Below, in pieces: positions 1-8,490 of a stretch of DNA of 64,000 nucleotides (the first letter of the stretch is position 1; every line of letters begins with the position of its first letter). The notes beneath the pieces were generated by a model, which was not told where the DNA came from, did no database searches, and worked only from the letters and a program-made list of their open reading frames with translations. The translations under genes were made by a program, and so were the position numbers. Source of the DNA: Ignavibacteriales bacterium. GTDB taxonomy: Bacteria > Bacteroidota > Ignavibacteria > Ignavibacteriales > Ignavibacteriaceae. The DNA lies in assembly GCA_016707285.1 (NCBI GenBank), contig JADJIA010000007.1, forward strand, positions 141,419 through 205,418. Direction: 5' to 3'.

Positions 1-418
1 CACCGGTTGAATTTCCAGTGTTCCCGGAAATGGCTATTGGTTGTCCCTGAACAACTGTAGTTCCCGAAGTTACAAGAGGTTTTTGCAGGTGCATATGAAG
101 CATATAGACATTTTTCCCATCCCATGTTGCTCGCTGAGTGATGTAATTTCCACCGCCACCGGGTTCATATCCCCCAACCGTGTCGTTGGGATTATATCCA
201 ACAAAAGTTATTACACCCGGAGCGGCGGCAAACACTGTGTCATATCGGGCAGCAATATCAATTCCGAGGTGAGCAAGGGCGGTGTTACCATATCGGGGTT
301 CTCCATAAAGATAAGAACCATTGGTTTGGATATTGTCCTTGACCGGTCTTTTGAAACGGAATGATTGTGCGTGAGTAATTGATAAAATGGCAATCAGGGA
401 TAGAATTAATTTTTTCAT
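1..418 (-). CDS. M23 family metallopeptidase, N-terminal part (cut by window edge)
   Basis: The reading frame starts at the ATG at 418 and is still open at base 1, so 139 codons of a longer gene are visible. The product begins with a short hydrophobic signal peptide ending near Ala17-Gln18. A LytM/M23 endopeptidase domain follows: the zinc ligands of the HxxxD motif are at about His50 and Asp54 (AHLGID), and the HxH motif is at His108-Met-His110 (LHMHL). The last visible residues (GNTGNSTG) are the usual lead-in to the final His-containing strand, which lies outside the window. M23 enzymes cleave peptidoglycan cross-bridges in the periplasm; substrate is not known here. It is divergent from the gene starting at 544. 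Confidence 0.85.
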   Translation of the reverse strand, partial: MKKLILSLIAILSITHAQSFRFKRPVKDNIQTNGSYLYGEPRYGNTALAHLGIDIAARYDTVFAAAPGVITFVGYNPNDTVGGYEPGGGGNYITQRATWDGKNVYMLHMHLQKPLVTSGTTVVQGQPIAISGNTGNSTG

Positions 419-543
419 GGGGTGTGTTATTCAAATAGAAAATAAAGTGATTGTCAAAATTTAACAAAATAATTGGAGAAATTCGAATTAGTTATTAATT
501 TAATATTCAAAACAAGATGATTTCTTCATTCGGAAAGGATTCC

Positions 544-1170
544 ATGCTACTGACTGCAATTGAAACCAGAATTCTTGGTGCTCTAATCGAAAAGCGCCAC
601 ACCACACCTGAATATTATCCAATGAGTCTAAATGCGATCACTAACGCCTGCAACCAAAAAAGCAGTCGTGATCCTGTGAGCAGTTATTCAGAAGACTCAA
701 TTGAAAAATGTATTGAGCAGCTTCGCGAGAAACGACTTGTTATCAGAGTGTCGGGAGGAGGGTTAAAGGTTGAGAAATATCGCGAACTTATCACAGAAAA
801 TCTTGAATTAAAACTTCCCGAGGCAGCGGTGCTTTGCATTTTGATGCTCCGCGGGGCACAAACTTCCGGAGAGATAAGGCAGAGATGTGAACGCATATAC
901 GAATTTCCGGATATCAATTCGGTTGAAGATACAATTAAAAGGCTGTGTTCCCTCGAATCAGCATTAGTGGGAGAAGTTCCGGGCACCGGAGGTAGAGGAC
1001 AAAAATATACCCATCTTTTTTATGGACTGCCCGAAGTAATAAAAAGAGAAGAGGCAGTGGATATAGGGTTTAGACCACTGATAGAAGATGAAGTAAAAAA
1101 TCTGAGAGAAGAACTGGAAAAACTAAAAGAAGAAGTGGCGATGATTAAACAAGAACTTGGAATAAATTAA
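544..1170 (+). CDS. YceH/DUF480 (UPF0502) family protein
   Basis: The 208-residue product matches the YceH family along its length. The N-terminus LTAIETRILGALIEKR and the stretch TTPEYYPMSLNAI followed by TNACNQK are family hallmarks; two winged-helix-like halves are expected. The C-terminus (about the last 35 residues) is a charged Glu/Lys-rich helix likely to form a coiled coil. I prefer the ATG at 544 because GGAAAGG lies five bases upstream and family members begin at this point; an in-frame ATG at 517 has no ribosome binding site. The molecular function of the family is not established. It overlaps or abuts the following oxidase gene, suggesting co-transcription. Confidence 0.85.
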   Translation: MLLTAIETRILGALIEKRHTTPEYYPMSLNAITNACNQKSSRDPVSSYSEDSIEKCIEQLREKRLVIRVSGGGLKVEKYRELITENLELKLPEAAVLCILMLRGAQTSGEIRQRCERIYEFPDINSVEDTIKRLCSLESALVGEVPGTGGRGQKYTHLFYGLPEVIKREEAVDIGFRPLIEDEVKNLREELEKLKEEVAMIKQELGIN

Positions 1171-1187
1171 TGACTGTGAGGGAAAAC

Positions 1188-2810
1188 ATGTCAGAAGAAC
1201 TGAATATGGAAGAGCAGGAAGACCTCCTCCGGGATGCTTCAAATTTTAAAGGTGAGTGCGAGGAGATATTAATCCCCTCGGATCGCTTTGAGCTGCAGGA
1301 GATGGTGGTCGGGTGTAATGAAAATAAAACAAAAATCACAACTTCAGCAAGCAGGACGGGCCTTACCGGGGGGTGCGTCCCTCAAGGTGGGGCTTTAATT
1401 CTTACAAGAAAATTGAACCGGGTAATGGGTTTTAATCCCAATAAATGTGAAGTTACCTGTGAACCGGGGGCACTTTTAAGTGATTTACAAAAGTATCTCC
1501 ACGATTTTGGATTTTTTTTTCCGGCAGATCCCACCGAGGAGTTATGCACGATTGGGGGCGTGGTAGCAAACAATTCTTCCGGGGCAACCTCCTTTAAATA
1601 TGGAGCAGCCAGAAACTATATCCAAAGTTTACAAATTGTTCTTTCAGATGGTCTTCTGATGGCTGTTAAAAGGGGAGATACGAAAGAAAGATTTGGACAC
1701 TTCTCCTTCACAACTTCAGGGGATAAAACATTTAATGTACCTGCTCCGAACTACAAAATGCCGGATACCAAAAATGCAGCAGGTTACTTTTCAAAAAAAG
1801 GATCAGACCTCATTGATCTTTTTATTGGATCGGAGGGAACCCTGGGAATTTTTTGGAGGATCAAATTAAAAGTGGAGCCACTTCCTGAAAAGTTGTTTTC
1901 TTGTGTGGCATATTTTAATACGGTGGAAGATGCTCTTGGATTCATTAATGACGGGCGAACCGAATTCAAGGAGCAGCAGAAACTTTGGGAAGATTATACA
2001 GTAAGGAGCACGGCAGAAGCGACGGCAAAGCAGGAGCATGATCCCGTAAGGGAGACTCCAGATGTGGAGCATGGGACTTTAGATAATGCTCCAAATGAGG
2101 GGATAATACCGGATGAGGAACAGAGGGTTGAAGAACTGCCAGTTGTTCCGAGACCCGGGTTGAGGGCGCTGGAATTTTTTGACGGGAAAGCCCTCGAGTT
2201 TTTAAGAGAGGATTATCCCCGGATTCCGGAGGGAATGGAAGCTGCAGTCTGGTTTGAAGTGGAGACAGATGAACTAAACCTTGATAAGGTAATGGCAGAA
2301 TGGGCGGATAAAATAACAAGTCATAATTCTTCGCTTGAAGATGCCTGGTTAGCGTATGATGCTGGTGACCTTCAGGAGATCAAAAAGTTCAGGCATGCAA
2401 TTTCATATAAAGTGAATGAATACATTTCTAAAAATGGATTTATGAAACTTGGCACCGATACTGCAGTAGCTGTTGAATATTTTGATGAATATTATTCTTA
2501 TGCCACTAAGATGGTGCAGGATGCGGGCATTGAGTATGTTACTTATGGACACTTTGGCGACTGTCACTTGCATCTCAATATGCTCCCGAAGGATTCGGTG
2601 GAATACATAAAAGGGAAAGAGATATATCTCGAATTGTGTAAAAAAGCTGTGGAGCACGGCGGCACAGTCTCTGCGGAGCACGGAATCGGGAAGTTAAAAA
2701 AAGAATATCTAAAACTAATGTATGGTGAAAAAGGGATCAACGAGATGAAAAAAGTGAAAAAATATCTCGATCCAAATAACCTGTTAAACATCGGAAATTT
2801 GTTCGATTAA
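1188..2810 (+). CDS. FAD-linked oxidase, GlcD/D-lactate dehydrogenase type
   Basis: A 540-residue flavoprotein of the FAD-binding oxidase/transferase type 4 family (GlcD, D-2-hydroxyacid dehydrogenases). The PCMH-type FAD domain is at the N-terminus (TGGCVPQGG, then GGVVANNSSGATSFKYGA), and the C-terminal FAD-linked oxidase domain shows the typical GHFGDCHLHLN motif and ends in SAEHGIGKLKK and LDPNNLLNIG. Likely substrate is a D-2-hydroxy acid, but the sequence does not say which. An acidic, low-complexity stretch of roughly 50-60 residues in the middle (about 1990-2160) is unusual for the family. The start is chosen for GAGGG five bases upstream; an alternative ATG at 1170 overlaps the preceding stop codon (TAATG). 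Confidence 0.85.
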   Translation: MSEELNMEEQEDLLRDASNFKGECEEILIPSDRFELQEMVVGCNENKTKITTSASRTGLTGGCVPQGGALILTRKLNRVMGFNPNKCEVTCEPGALLSDLQKYLHDFGFFFPADPTEELCTIGGVVANNSSGATSFKYGAARNYIQSLQIVLSDGLLMAVKRGDTKERFGHFSFTTSGDKTFNVPAPNYKMPDTKNAAGYFSKKGSDLIDLFIGSEGTLGIFWRIKLKVEPLPEKLFSCVAYFNTVEDALGFINDGRTEFKEQQKLWEDYTVRSTAEATAKQEHDPVRETPDVEHGTLDNAPNEGIIPDEEQRVEELPVVPRPGLRALEFFDGKALEFLREDYPRIPEGMEAAVWFEVETDELNLDKVMAEWADKITSHNSSLEDAWLAYDAGDLQEIKKFRHAISYKVNEYISKNGFMKLGTDTAVAVEYFDEYYSYATKMVQDAGIEYVTYGHFGDCHLHLNMLPKDSVEYIKGKEIYLELCKKAVEHGGTVSAEHGIGKLKKEYLKLMYGEKGINEMKKVKKYLDPNNLLNIGNLFD

Positions 2811-2839
2811 TGAAGGCTTAAAAGAAAACGGAGATCTAA

Positions 2840-3301
2840 ATGCCCGAATACAAACTGAATATAAACGGCAGAGAAGAGAGAGTTGTAGTGGAAGCCGGTA
2901 CCCCGTTATTGTGGGTGCTGAGAGACGAACTTGGGCTTACAGGCACCAAGTATGCATGTGGAAAAGGATTGTGTGGATCATGCACAGTATTAATTGATGG
3001 TGAATCAGACAGATCTTGCTCAATTCCCGTTGAAACAGTCGGCAACCGAAAAATTACAACAATCGAAGGATTTGCCGCGGATAAAAATCATCCAATATTT
3101 AAGAAATGGATTGAGCATGAGGTTTCTCAGTGTGGTTATTGCCAACCGGGACAAATACTAACAGTTGCATCTCTTTTAAATCGACCCGAAAAACCAACTT
3201 ATACCGAAATGGAGACAGCCCTCACTGGTGTTCTGTGCAGGTGTGGAACATATCCCAGAATCAAAAAAGCAGTTGAAGAACTGTTGAAAGAGAGGGGTTA
3301 A
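2840..3301 (+). CDS. Molybdenum hydroxylase 2Fe-2S subunit (IorA type)
   Basis: A 153-residue iron-sulfur subunit of the xanthine dehydrogenase/aldehyde oxidase family. The plant-type ferredoxin half carries CGKGLCGSCTVLIDG with a further Cys at SCSIP, and the C-terminal helical half carries CGYCQPGQ and CRCGTY, together binding two 2Fe-2S clusters. It passes electrons from the molybdopterin subunit encoded immediately downstream (one base apart). No FAD-binding medium subunit gene is adjacent, which is the arrangement of isoquinoline 1-oxidoreductase (IorAB) type enzymes that deliver electrons to a membrane carrier rather than to NAD. Substrate is unknown. Confidence 0.92.
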   Translation: MPEYKLNINGREERVVVEAGTPLLWVLRDELGLTGTKYACGKGLCGSCTVLIDGESDRSCSIPVETVGNRKITTIEGFAADKNHPIFKKWIEHEVSQCGYCQPGQILTVASLLNRPEKPTYTEMETALTGVLCRCGTYPRIKKAVEELLKERG

Positions 3302-3302
3302 G

Positions 3303-5426
3303 ATGAAAAGAAGAGATTTTATTAAGATTGTAAGTTTAACAGGCGGTGGACTTGTCCTTGGTTCGTTTATCCCGATGTCGGTGTTGGGAAAAGAGGAAGG
3401 GTTCACTTCATTCCCCGGTGACGATCCAAAGGGTATCTTTAAGCCCGGTCCTTTTTTGCAGATTGATTCCAACGGCAAAGTTTCGATCATGATGGCAAGA
3501 TCGGAGATGGGGCAGGGGGTTTACACAACCCTTCCCACCATTGTTGCTGAAGAGCTTGAAGTTGACTGGGAATCGATAGAGATTATTCAGGCAGATGCAG
3601 GATTTGACTATGGCAGTCAGGCAACAGGTGGAAGCACAAGTGTGAGACTTGGATACGAACCGCTTAGGAAGGCAGGAGCAACCGCAAGGGCGATGTTAAT
3701 TTCGGCTGCTGCAATCATGTTAAAAGAGAAACCCGAAGTGTTATATGCTGAGATGGGATTTGTGATCAGCAAAGCTACCGGTAAAAAACTTTCTTATGGT
3801 GAGCTTGCTGTTGAAGCCGGAAAACTTCCTGTTCCTTCTGATGTACCGTTGAAAGATCCAAAGGATTTTAAGCTAATCGGTAAAAAAATCCCAAGACGAG
3901 ATACTCCGCCAAAATTGTTTGGTGAGGCAATTTTTGGTATTGATGTCAGACTTCCCGGAATGGTTTATGCAACAATTACACGACCAACCGCTTATGGACT
4001 AAAAGTAAAGTCGTTTGATTCATTATCAGTAAAGGGTAATTCCCACATCCATGATGTTTTTGAAATCTCCACCGGTGTTGCTGTTGTTGGAAAATCGACC
4101 TGGGAGGTGTTTAAAGCTGCAGAAAAGATAAAAGTTGAGTGGAAAGAGACCGATACAGTAAAATTCAGTACTAAGGCAACAGTTGAAGAAGCCTACAAAA
4201 AGTTGAATGAACCCGGTGGCGTTATAAAAGAGCAAGGCGATGTCGATTCCGTTCTAAAGTCGGGTAAAAATATAGTCGAAGCTGTTTATGAAGTCCCTTT
4301 CCTTTCGCATGCACCTTTTGAACCGATGAACTGCACAGCAGAATATCAGAATGGTAAATGTGAAATGTGGGCTCCAACGCAAAATCCACAACGGTTAAGA
4401 AAGGATGTGGCTGAGAGACTTGGCATCGACCAAAACGATGTTACTGTTCATGTCACTTTTCTTGGAGGTGGTTTTGGCAGGAGACTTGTGAGTGATTTTG
4501 GACTGGAAGCCGCCGAAATTGCTAAGAAAACAGGCAAACCTGTAAAACTGACCTGGACCCGTGAGGATGATATGAAACATGGTGTTTATCGTCCTTTTGG
4601 CGTTTATAAATGTCGTGGCATTGCCGGTGAAAGTGGTGGAATAAAAGCTTTTGAACACCATATAGTTGGTCAGTCAATCAGACAACAATGGTCAAAAGAT
4701 TCGTTAAAACCTGATCAATATGATTTCGCTGAAGGTTCAAAATCTTTCCCTTACAATATATCTGATTTTAAAATCACGGGTACAATTTTGCAGACGCCCC
4801 TAATCGCCAGCGCATTCAGGGCGGTATATCATTCTCAGGTGCCGTTTGTGGTTGAGTCATTTTTTGATGAACTTGCGCATTCAGTTAAGATTGATCCTTT
4901 TGTTTTCAGGAGGGATATGATGCAACCCGGAAGCAGGGCAAGAGCTGTGCTTGAGCTGGCTGCTGAAAAGGCAGGTTGGGGAAAGACCCTTCCATCCGGA
5001 ACCGGAATGGGAATTGCGTTCTTTGAGGGTTACGACAGTTATTGTGCCGAAGTGGCAACTGTTTCAGTGGTTAATAACCGTATTAAACTGTTAAAATTTG
5101 TTGTTGCAATCGATTGTGGAATAGTTATAAGCCCCGATGCTGTAAAATCCCAGATGGAGGGTGCTGTTATATTTGCTCTTTCTGCTGCGATGAAGGGACA
5201 AATAACATCTAAAAACGGCGCCGTGGAGCAGTCAAATTATGATGATTACCCAATTATCACATTTGATGAATCACCCGAAATTGAGGTTCACATTGTTGAA
5301 AACACCCTAAAAGTTGGCGGTGTTGGAGAAGTTGGAATTGGTGCCTGTCCCGCTGCACTTTCCAATGCAATCTTTGCGGCTTCGGGTAAAAGAATGAGAA
5401 CACTGCCCATTCTTAACAACTTATAA
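3303..5426 (+). CDS. Molybdopterin-binding hydroxylase large subunit (IorB type)
   Basis: A 707-residue catalytic subunit of a molybdenum hydroxylase, partner of the 2Fe-2S subunit encoded just before it. The N-terminus MKRRDFIK followed by a hydrophobic, glycine-rich segment is a twin-arginine signal, so the heterodimer is probably folded in the cytoplasm with its cofactors and exported. The signal TARSEMGQGV-like region reads MARSEMGQGVYTTL, and the C-terminal GVGEVGIGACPAALSNAI contains the expected catalytic Glu. The fused layout (Tat signal, a/b hammerhead, two molybdopterin domains) is typical of IorB-like proteins. The native substrate cannot be read from the sequence. No XdhC-type cofactor insertion gene is found nearby. 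Confidence 0.9.
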   Translation: MKRRDFIKIVSLTGGGLVLGSFIPMSVLGKEEGFTSFPGDDPKGIFKPGPFLQIDSNGKVSIMMARSEMGQGVYTTLPTIVAEELEVDWESIEIIQADAGFDYGSQATGGSTSVRLGYEPLRKAGATARAMLISAAAIMLKEKPEVLYAEMGFVISKATGKKLSYGELAVEAGKLPVPSDVPLKDPKDFKLIGKKIPRRDTPPKLFGEAIFGIDVRLPGMVYATITRPTAYGLKVKSFDSLSVKGNSHIHDVFEISTGVAVVGKSTWEVFKAAEKIKVEWKETDTVKFSTKATVEEAYKKLNEPGGVIKEQGDVDSVLKSGKNIVEAVYEVPFLSHAPFEPMNCTAEYQNGKCEMWAPTQNPQRLRKDVAERLGIDQNDVTVHVTFLGGGFGRRLVSDFGLEAAEIAKKTGKPVKLTWTREDDMKHGVYRPFGVYKCRGIAGESGGIKAFEHHIVGQSIRQQWSKDSLKPDQYDFAEGSKSFPYNISDFKITGTILQTPLIASAFRAVYHSQVPFVVESFFDELAHSVKIDPFVFRRDMMQPGSRARAVLELAAEKAGWGKTLPSGTGMGIAFFEGYDSYCAEVATVSVVNNRIKLLKFVVAIDCGIVISPDAVKSQMEGAVIFALSAAMKGQITSKNGAVEQSNYDDYPIITFDESPEIEVHIVENTLKVGGVGEVGIGACPAALSNAIFAASGKRMRTLPILNNL

Positions 5427-5439
5427 GATGGATTCAATG

Positions 5440-5539
5440 CTCCCCCATCTTGACAAGGAGGGGGGGCATAAACTTTAGGTGATATTCCTCCCCCACCTTG
5501 ACAAAGAGGGGGGTAGTGCCGCAGGCATCCCATGGGAGG
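5440..5539. repeat. Tandem GC-rich hairpin repeats
   Basis: Two direct copies of a palindromic unit, CTCCCCCATCTTGACAAGG plus a G-run (5440-5466) and CTCCCCCACCTTGACAAAG plus a G-run (5488-5513), lie 14 bases after the molybdopterin subunit stop. Each can fold with C-rich and G-rich arms around a TTGACA-containing loop. They are followed by TGCCGCAGGCATCCCATGGG (5517-5536), which resembles two units at 63238 and 63279. The whole block sits between convergent genes and may work as a transcript-end structure, though no T-run follows the hairpins. Confidence 0.7.
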
Positions 5540-5546
5540 GGGCGTT

Positions 5547-6422
5547 CTAAAGAAGCATCAACAGAGTCCCACCCACAATTACGAGGGCGGCGAGACCTTT
5601 TTTAAGGAGTCCGCCCTCATTAAATATTTTCCCGCCGGCAACACTTGCAAAAAATACAGATATCCTTTTTACTGCTATCACCAGAGCAACAGGTGCAAGC
5701 GTAAAAGCAATTATTTGTGTATATCTGTAACCTATAGTGATAAAAGCAGTTAGAAGAACAAGAAGAGCTACATATTTAAAATCGGGTTTTTTAGGAAATG
5801 AAAAACTGGACCTTGTTATCAACATCAGAATGAAAAAATCAACTAAAAAGAAGAAATGTTGCAAAACCATAAAGGAAGAGGTCTCCATTTTTTGATCTTT
5901 AAGGAGATACTTATCGAGGATTGTGGAAACAGTAAAAAATGCCAAAGCGGCAGCCACATAGATATATTTTTTGGTTTTGAAGAAAACTCTGAAAGGTTCA
6001 ATGGCGTTTTTAATGCTTTTCATCTCTATGAAATATGATCCAAAGAGCAGCATTGTTAATCCCAGAGTCTGGGTTGTTGTTAATTTTTCACCGATGAATA
6101 CAAAAGCAAAAATTGCCACAAAACCGGGAGTTAAAGCAAGAAGCGGGAGGGCAGAGCTTATTTCAAGGTTCTTGAGTGAAAGCATCACACACCAAAATGC
6201 CAATGCCTGCAACATGGTTTTGATAAACATGATTAGTGCCTGGTGAGAGTTTATCGTTCCAAACCCGGGGTCTAATAAAAACGGGATGCAAAAAAGGAGA
6301 TTTAACCATGAAAGGTGGAATGAAAACTCCAGCGCATTCATCTTTACAAGTGCTTTTTTTTGAGTAATAGCTGCAACACTTGAGAGCACGGCTGAAGTGA
6401 TGGCGAAGAAAAACCAGTGCAT
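5547..6422 (-). CDS. EamA/DMT superfamily transporter
   Basis: A 291-residue, strongly hydrophobic protein with about ten predicted membrane helices arranged as two EamA halves, typical of the drug/metabolite transporter superfamily. The first half opens with HWFFFAITSAVLSSVAAITQ, and an EamA-like element ALTPGFVAIFAFVFIGE ends that half. The substrate cannot be inferred. Its ATG at 6422 shares one base with the stop codon of the upstream DUF72 gene, so the two are likely translated from one message. Confidence 0.8.
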   Translation of the reverse strand: MHWFFFAITSAVLSSVAAITQKKALVKMNALEFSFHLSWLNLLFCIPFLLDPGFGTINSHQALIMFIKTMLQALAFWCVMLSLKNLEISSALPLLALTPGFVAIFAFVFIGEKLTTTQTLGLTMLLFGSYFIEMKSIKNAIEPFRVFFKTKKYIYVAAALAFFTVSTILDKYLLKDQKMETSSFMVLQHFFFLVDFFILMLITRSSFSFPKKPDFKYVALLVLLTAFITIGYRYTQIIAFTLAPVALVIAVKRISVFFASVAGGKIFNEGGLLKKGLAALVIVGGTLLMLL

Positions 6423-7297
6423 TATTTATCCTTTAAGTGGCTTTTTAGTTTATCAATAGTAATTGGTGCTGAACCTTCGTAATGATTGTTAACATTAATA
6501 TATACTTCTGTGTCCCGTTCTGCGAGTTCTCTTAGCAAATTGGTGAGAAGCATAAGTTCTCCATCTTTGGGTTCAACTATTTTGTTCCAGATGCCTTTTG
6601 TCTTTTCTTCAATTCCTGATCTGTCGGGTCCGTGAAGTCTAAGAATTATCGTTTTTGGCAGTAAATTGATGAATTTTTCGATTATTCCAAATACCGGAGG
6701 CATAAAATAACCCTGCAAAAAAACGGGGATTAGCTCAAGATCGTGAAGCAGAGTAAAATATTCCTTTGTGAGGAGATTGGGATTTCTTGTCTCAATCGCG
6801 ATTGGAACTTCTCTTGATGCCGACTTAATAAAATCTTCGATCATTTTCAGGAATAGAGACGGGTCGGGCATTTTTTGTTTATTCAGATATTCAAACTGAA
6901 GAATGACTGCGGCTGTTTTGGGCTTTAAATCAGATATTGTATCAAGAAAAGTTTCCCAAAGTTCAGTTGACAAAAACAACGGATTTTCCACAACATTCCC
7001 ACCCGTGTTTCTCGGATAATAGTGGGTGAGAGAGAGGGAATTTGGAGCTTTTATCGTGAATCTAAAATTATCCGGCGTAACGCTGTTATATTCTTCTACA
7101 TCCTTCAGTTTTGGCAAAAGTGGCGGTTTGTCCGGAGTGAAGAGAGACCAAAACCATTGATCAACTTCCACTGACGAATATACTTTGGCATACTCTTCAA
7201 GATGGTTTATTTTGTCATAGTGCGGATAGACGAGTCCTTTCCAGGAATCGTATTTCCAACTGCAAGTTCCGTAATGAATATTTAATATTTCTGACAT
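6422..7297 (-). CDS. DUF72 (YecE-like) protein
   Basis: A 291-residue member of the DUF72/YecE family, a TIM-barrel fold of unknown biochemical role. Recognisable stretches are GTCSWKYDSWKGLVYP near the N-terminus, FTIKAPNSLSLTHY in the middle, AIETRNP and the C-terminal INVNNHYEGSAP. Length and motif order are normal for the family. It is the first gene of a two-gene minus-strand unit with the EamA transporter (one-base overlap of stop and start). Function remains unknown; the family name is well supported. Confidence 0.88.
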   Translation of the reverse strand: MSEILNIHYGTCSWKYDSWKGLVYPHYDKINHLEEYAKVYSSVEVDQWFWSLFTPDKPPLLPKLKDVEEYNSVTPDNFRFTIKAPNSLSLTHYYPRNTGGNVVENPLFLSTELWETFLDTISDLKPKTAAVILQFEYLNKQKMPDPSLFLKMIEDFIKSASREVPIAIETRNPNLLTKEYFTLLHDLELIPVFLQGYFMPPVFGIIEKFINLLPKTIILRLHGPDRSGIEEKTKGIWNKIVEPKDGELMLLTNLLRELAERDTEVYINVNNHYEGSAPITIDKLKSHLKDK

Positions 7298-7359
7298 CTA
7301 ATAAATTTCTATTTTACCAAACCATAATTTAAACTTTTGCAAAACAATTTCTCTTTAGA

Positions 7360-8490
7360 ATGATGAATAAAATATCACTCGACAATCTGACCAAGTTTTT
7401 TATATCGGCGATCGGGATAGTAGCAGTCTGTTTGGTATTTAAAGAACTGCAAAATCTCTTTTTACCTTTTGTTATTGCATACTTGCTCTATTTTCTTTTC
7501 GCGCCCTTAAACAGATTTTTGACATCGAAGCGAATTCCGCTCGCCGTTGCAGGAATTATTGACATAGCCATTATTTTCAGCATGACTTATGTTGCCGGTA
7601 AATTTGTAATCGACAGTTTGATGAGTTTTCAAAGCGAATTTGGAGCCTATGAGAGTAAACTCACGGCATTGATAATTTCCACTGCTGAATCTGTTGGAAT
7701 AAGCGACCCTGCACTAAAAGATTTTTCACTAGCAAAAGCTTTGGAAAATCTCGATTACGGCACACTTGCAGGTGGTCTTGTAAATTCCACGATAGATTTA
7801 ATGGGATATGTGCTATTTGTGATTTTCTTCTTTGCTTTTATTTTACCCGGGCATAATGCCATCTACAAGGCAATTGAAAAAAGAGTTGTTGCTCCCAAAA
7901 AGTTTGCAATTATGAAACGGAAACAGAATCCTGATGTTAATTTGCCGGATACCGATGGAGTGGACTCAGACGATCTCGAAAAAGAGGCGACCAAACTTGA
8001 ATCCACATTTATCAGGATTCCTCAACAAATTCAAAAGTATGTGTTAACCAAAATTATAATGAATGTAATGGCAGGTATAACTGTCTGGTTTATCCTGATG
8101 TTGGTTGGAGTGCCACATCCACAAATTTGGGGTGTTTTAACTGCTATCCTGAATTTTATTCCCACTATTGGATCTGCATTTGCAACAATTTTACCGGTAT
8201 TGATGACACTTGTTCAAACGGGAAGTATTGGGAGTGCTCTTATGGTTCTTGGAGTGATGGCAGTAGTTCAAACTTTTTATTTCAATTTTCTGGAGCCGAT
8301 GATTCTGGGTAAACGGCTTAACCTGAACCCGTTGGTGATTTTGATATCAGTTTTGGTGTGGGGTTATATCTGGGGAATTGCAGGAATGTTTCTTGCTGTT
8401 CCGCTTACTGCCATACTTAAAATTGTTATCTCAAACTTTGACTCAAAAAATATGCAGTTTATTGCAGATTTGATGGGAAAGCCTGACTAA
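7360..8490 (+). CDS. AI-2E family (PerM-like) permease
   Basis: A 376-residue membrane protein of the AI-2E transporter family (PF01594). It has N-terminal paired helices, a soluble charged segment in the middle (about residues 185-215, rich in Lys, Asp and Glu), and the conserved C-terminal block with GVLTAILNFIPTIGSAFATI and ILGKRLNLNPLVILISVL, which are family signatures. Members export small molecules or act as ion antiporters; autoinducer-2 transport is only one reported role and should not be assumed. The start is one of two adjacent ATGs (7360, 7363). The 3' end overlaps the convergent reductase gene by four bases. Confidence 0.88.
   Translation: MMNKISLDNLTKFFISAIGIVAVCLVFKELQNLFLPFVIAYLLYFLFAPLNRFLTSKRIPLAVAGIIDIAIIFSMTYVAGKFVIDSLMSFQSEFGAYESKLTALIISTAESVGISDPALKDFSLAKALENLDYGTLAGGLVNSTIDLMGYVLFVIFFFAFILPGHNAIYKAIEKRVVAPKKFAIMKRKQNPDVNLPDTDGVDSDDLEKEATKLESTFIRIPQQIQKYVLTKIIMNVMAGITVWFILMLVGVPHPQIWGVLTAILNFIPTIGSAFATILPVLMTLVQTGSIGSALMVLGVMAVVQTFYFNFLEPMILGKRLNLNPLVILISVLVWGYIWGIAGMFLAVPLTAILKIVISNFDSKNMQFIADLMGKPD

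Noticed and set aside
1966..2319. 117-codon antisense open frame
   Set aside because: It is entirely inside the FAD-linked oxidase gene and shows no domain or ribosome binding site.
5532..5753. 73-codon plus-strand open frame
   Set aside because: It overlaps the EamA transporter gene on the other strand and has no similarity to a known protein.
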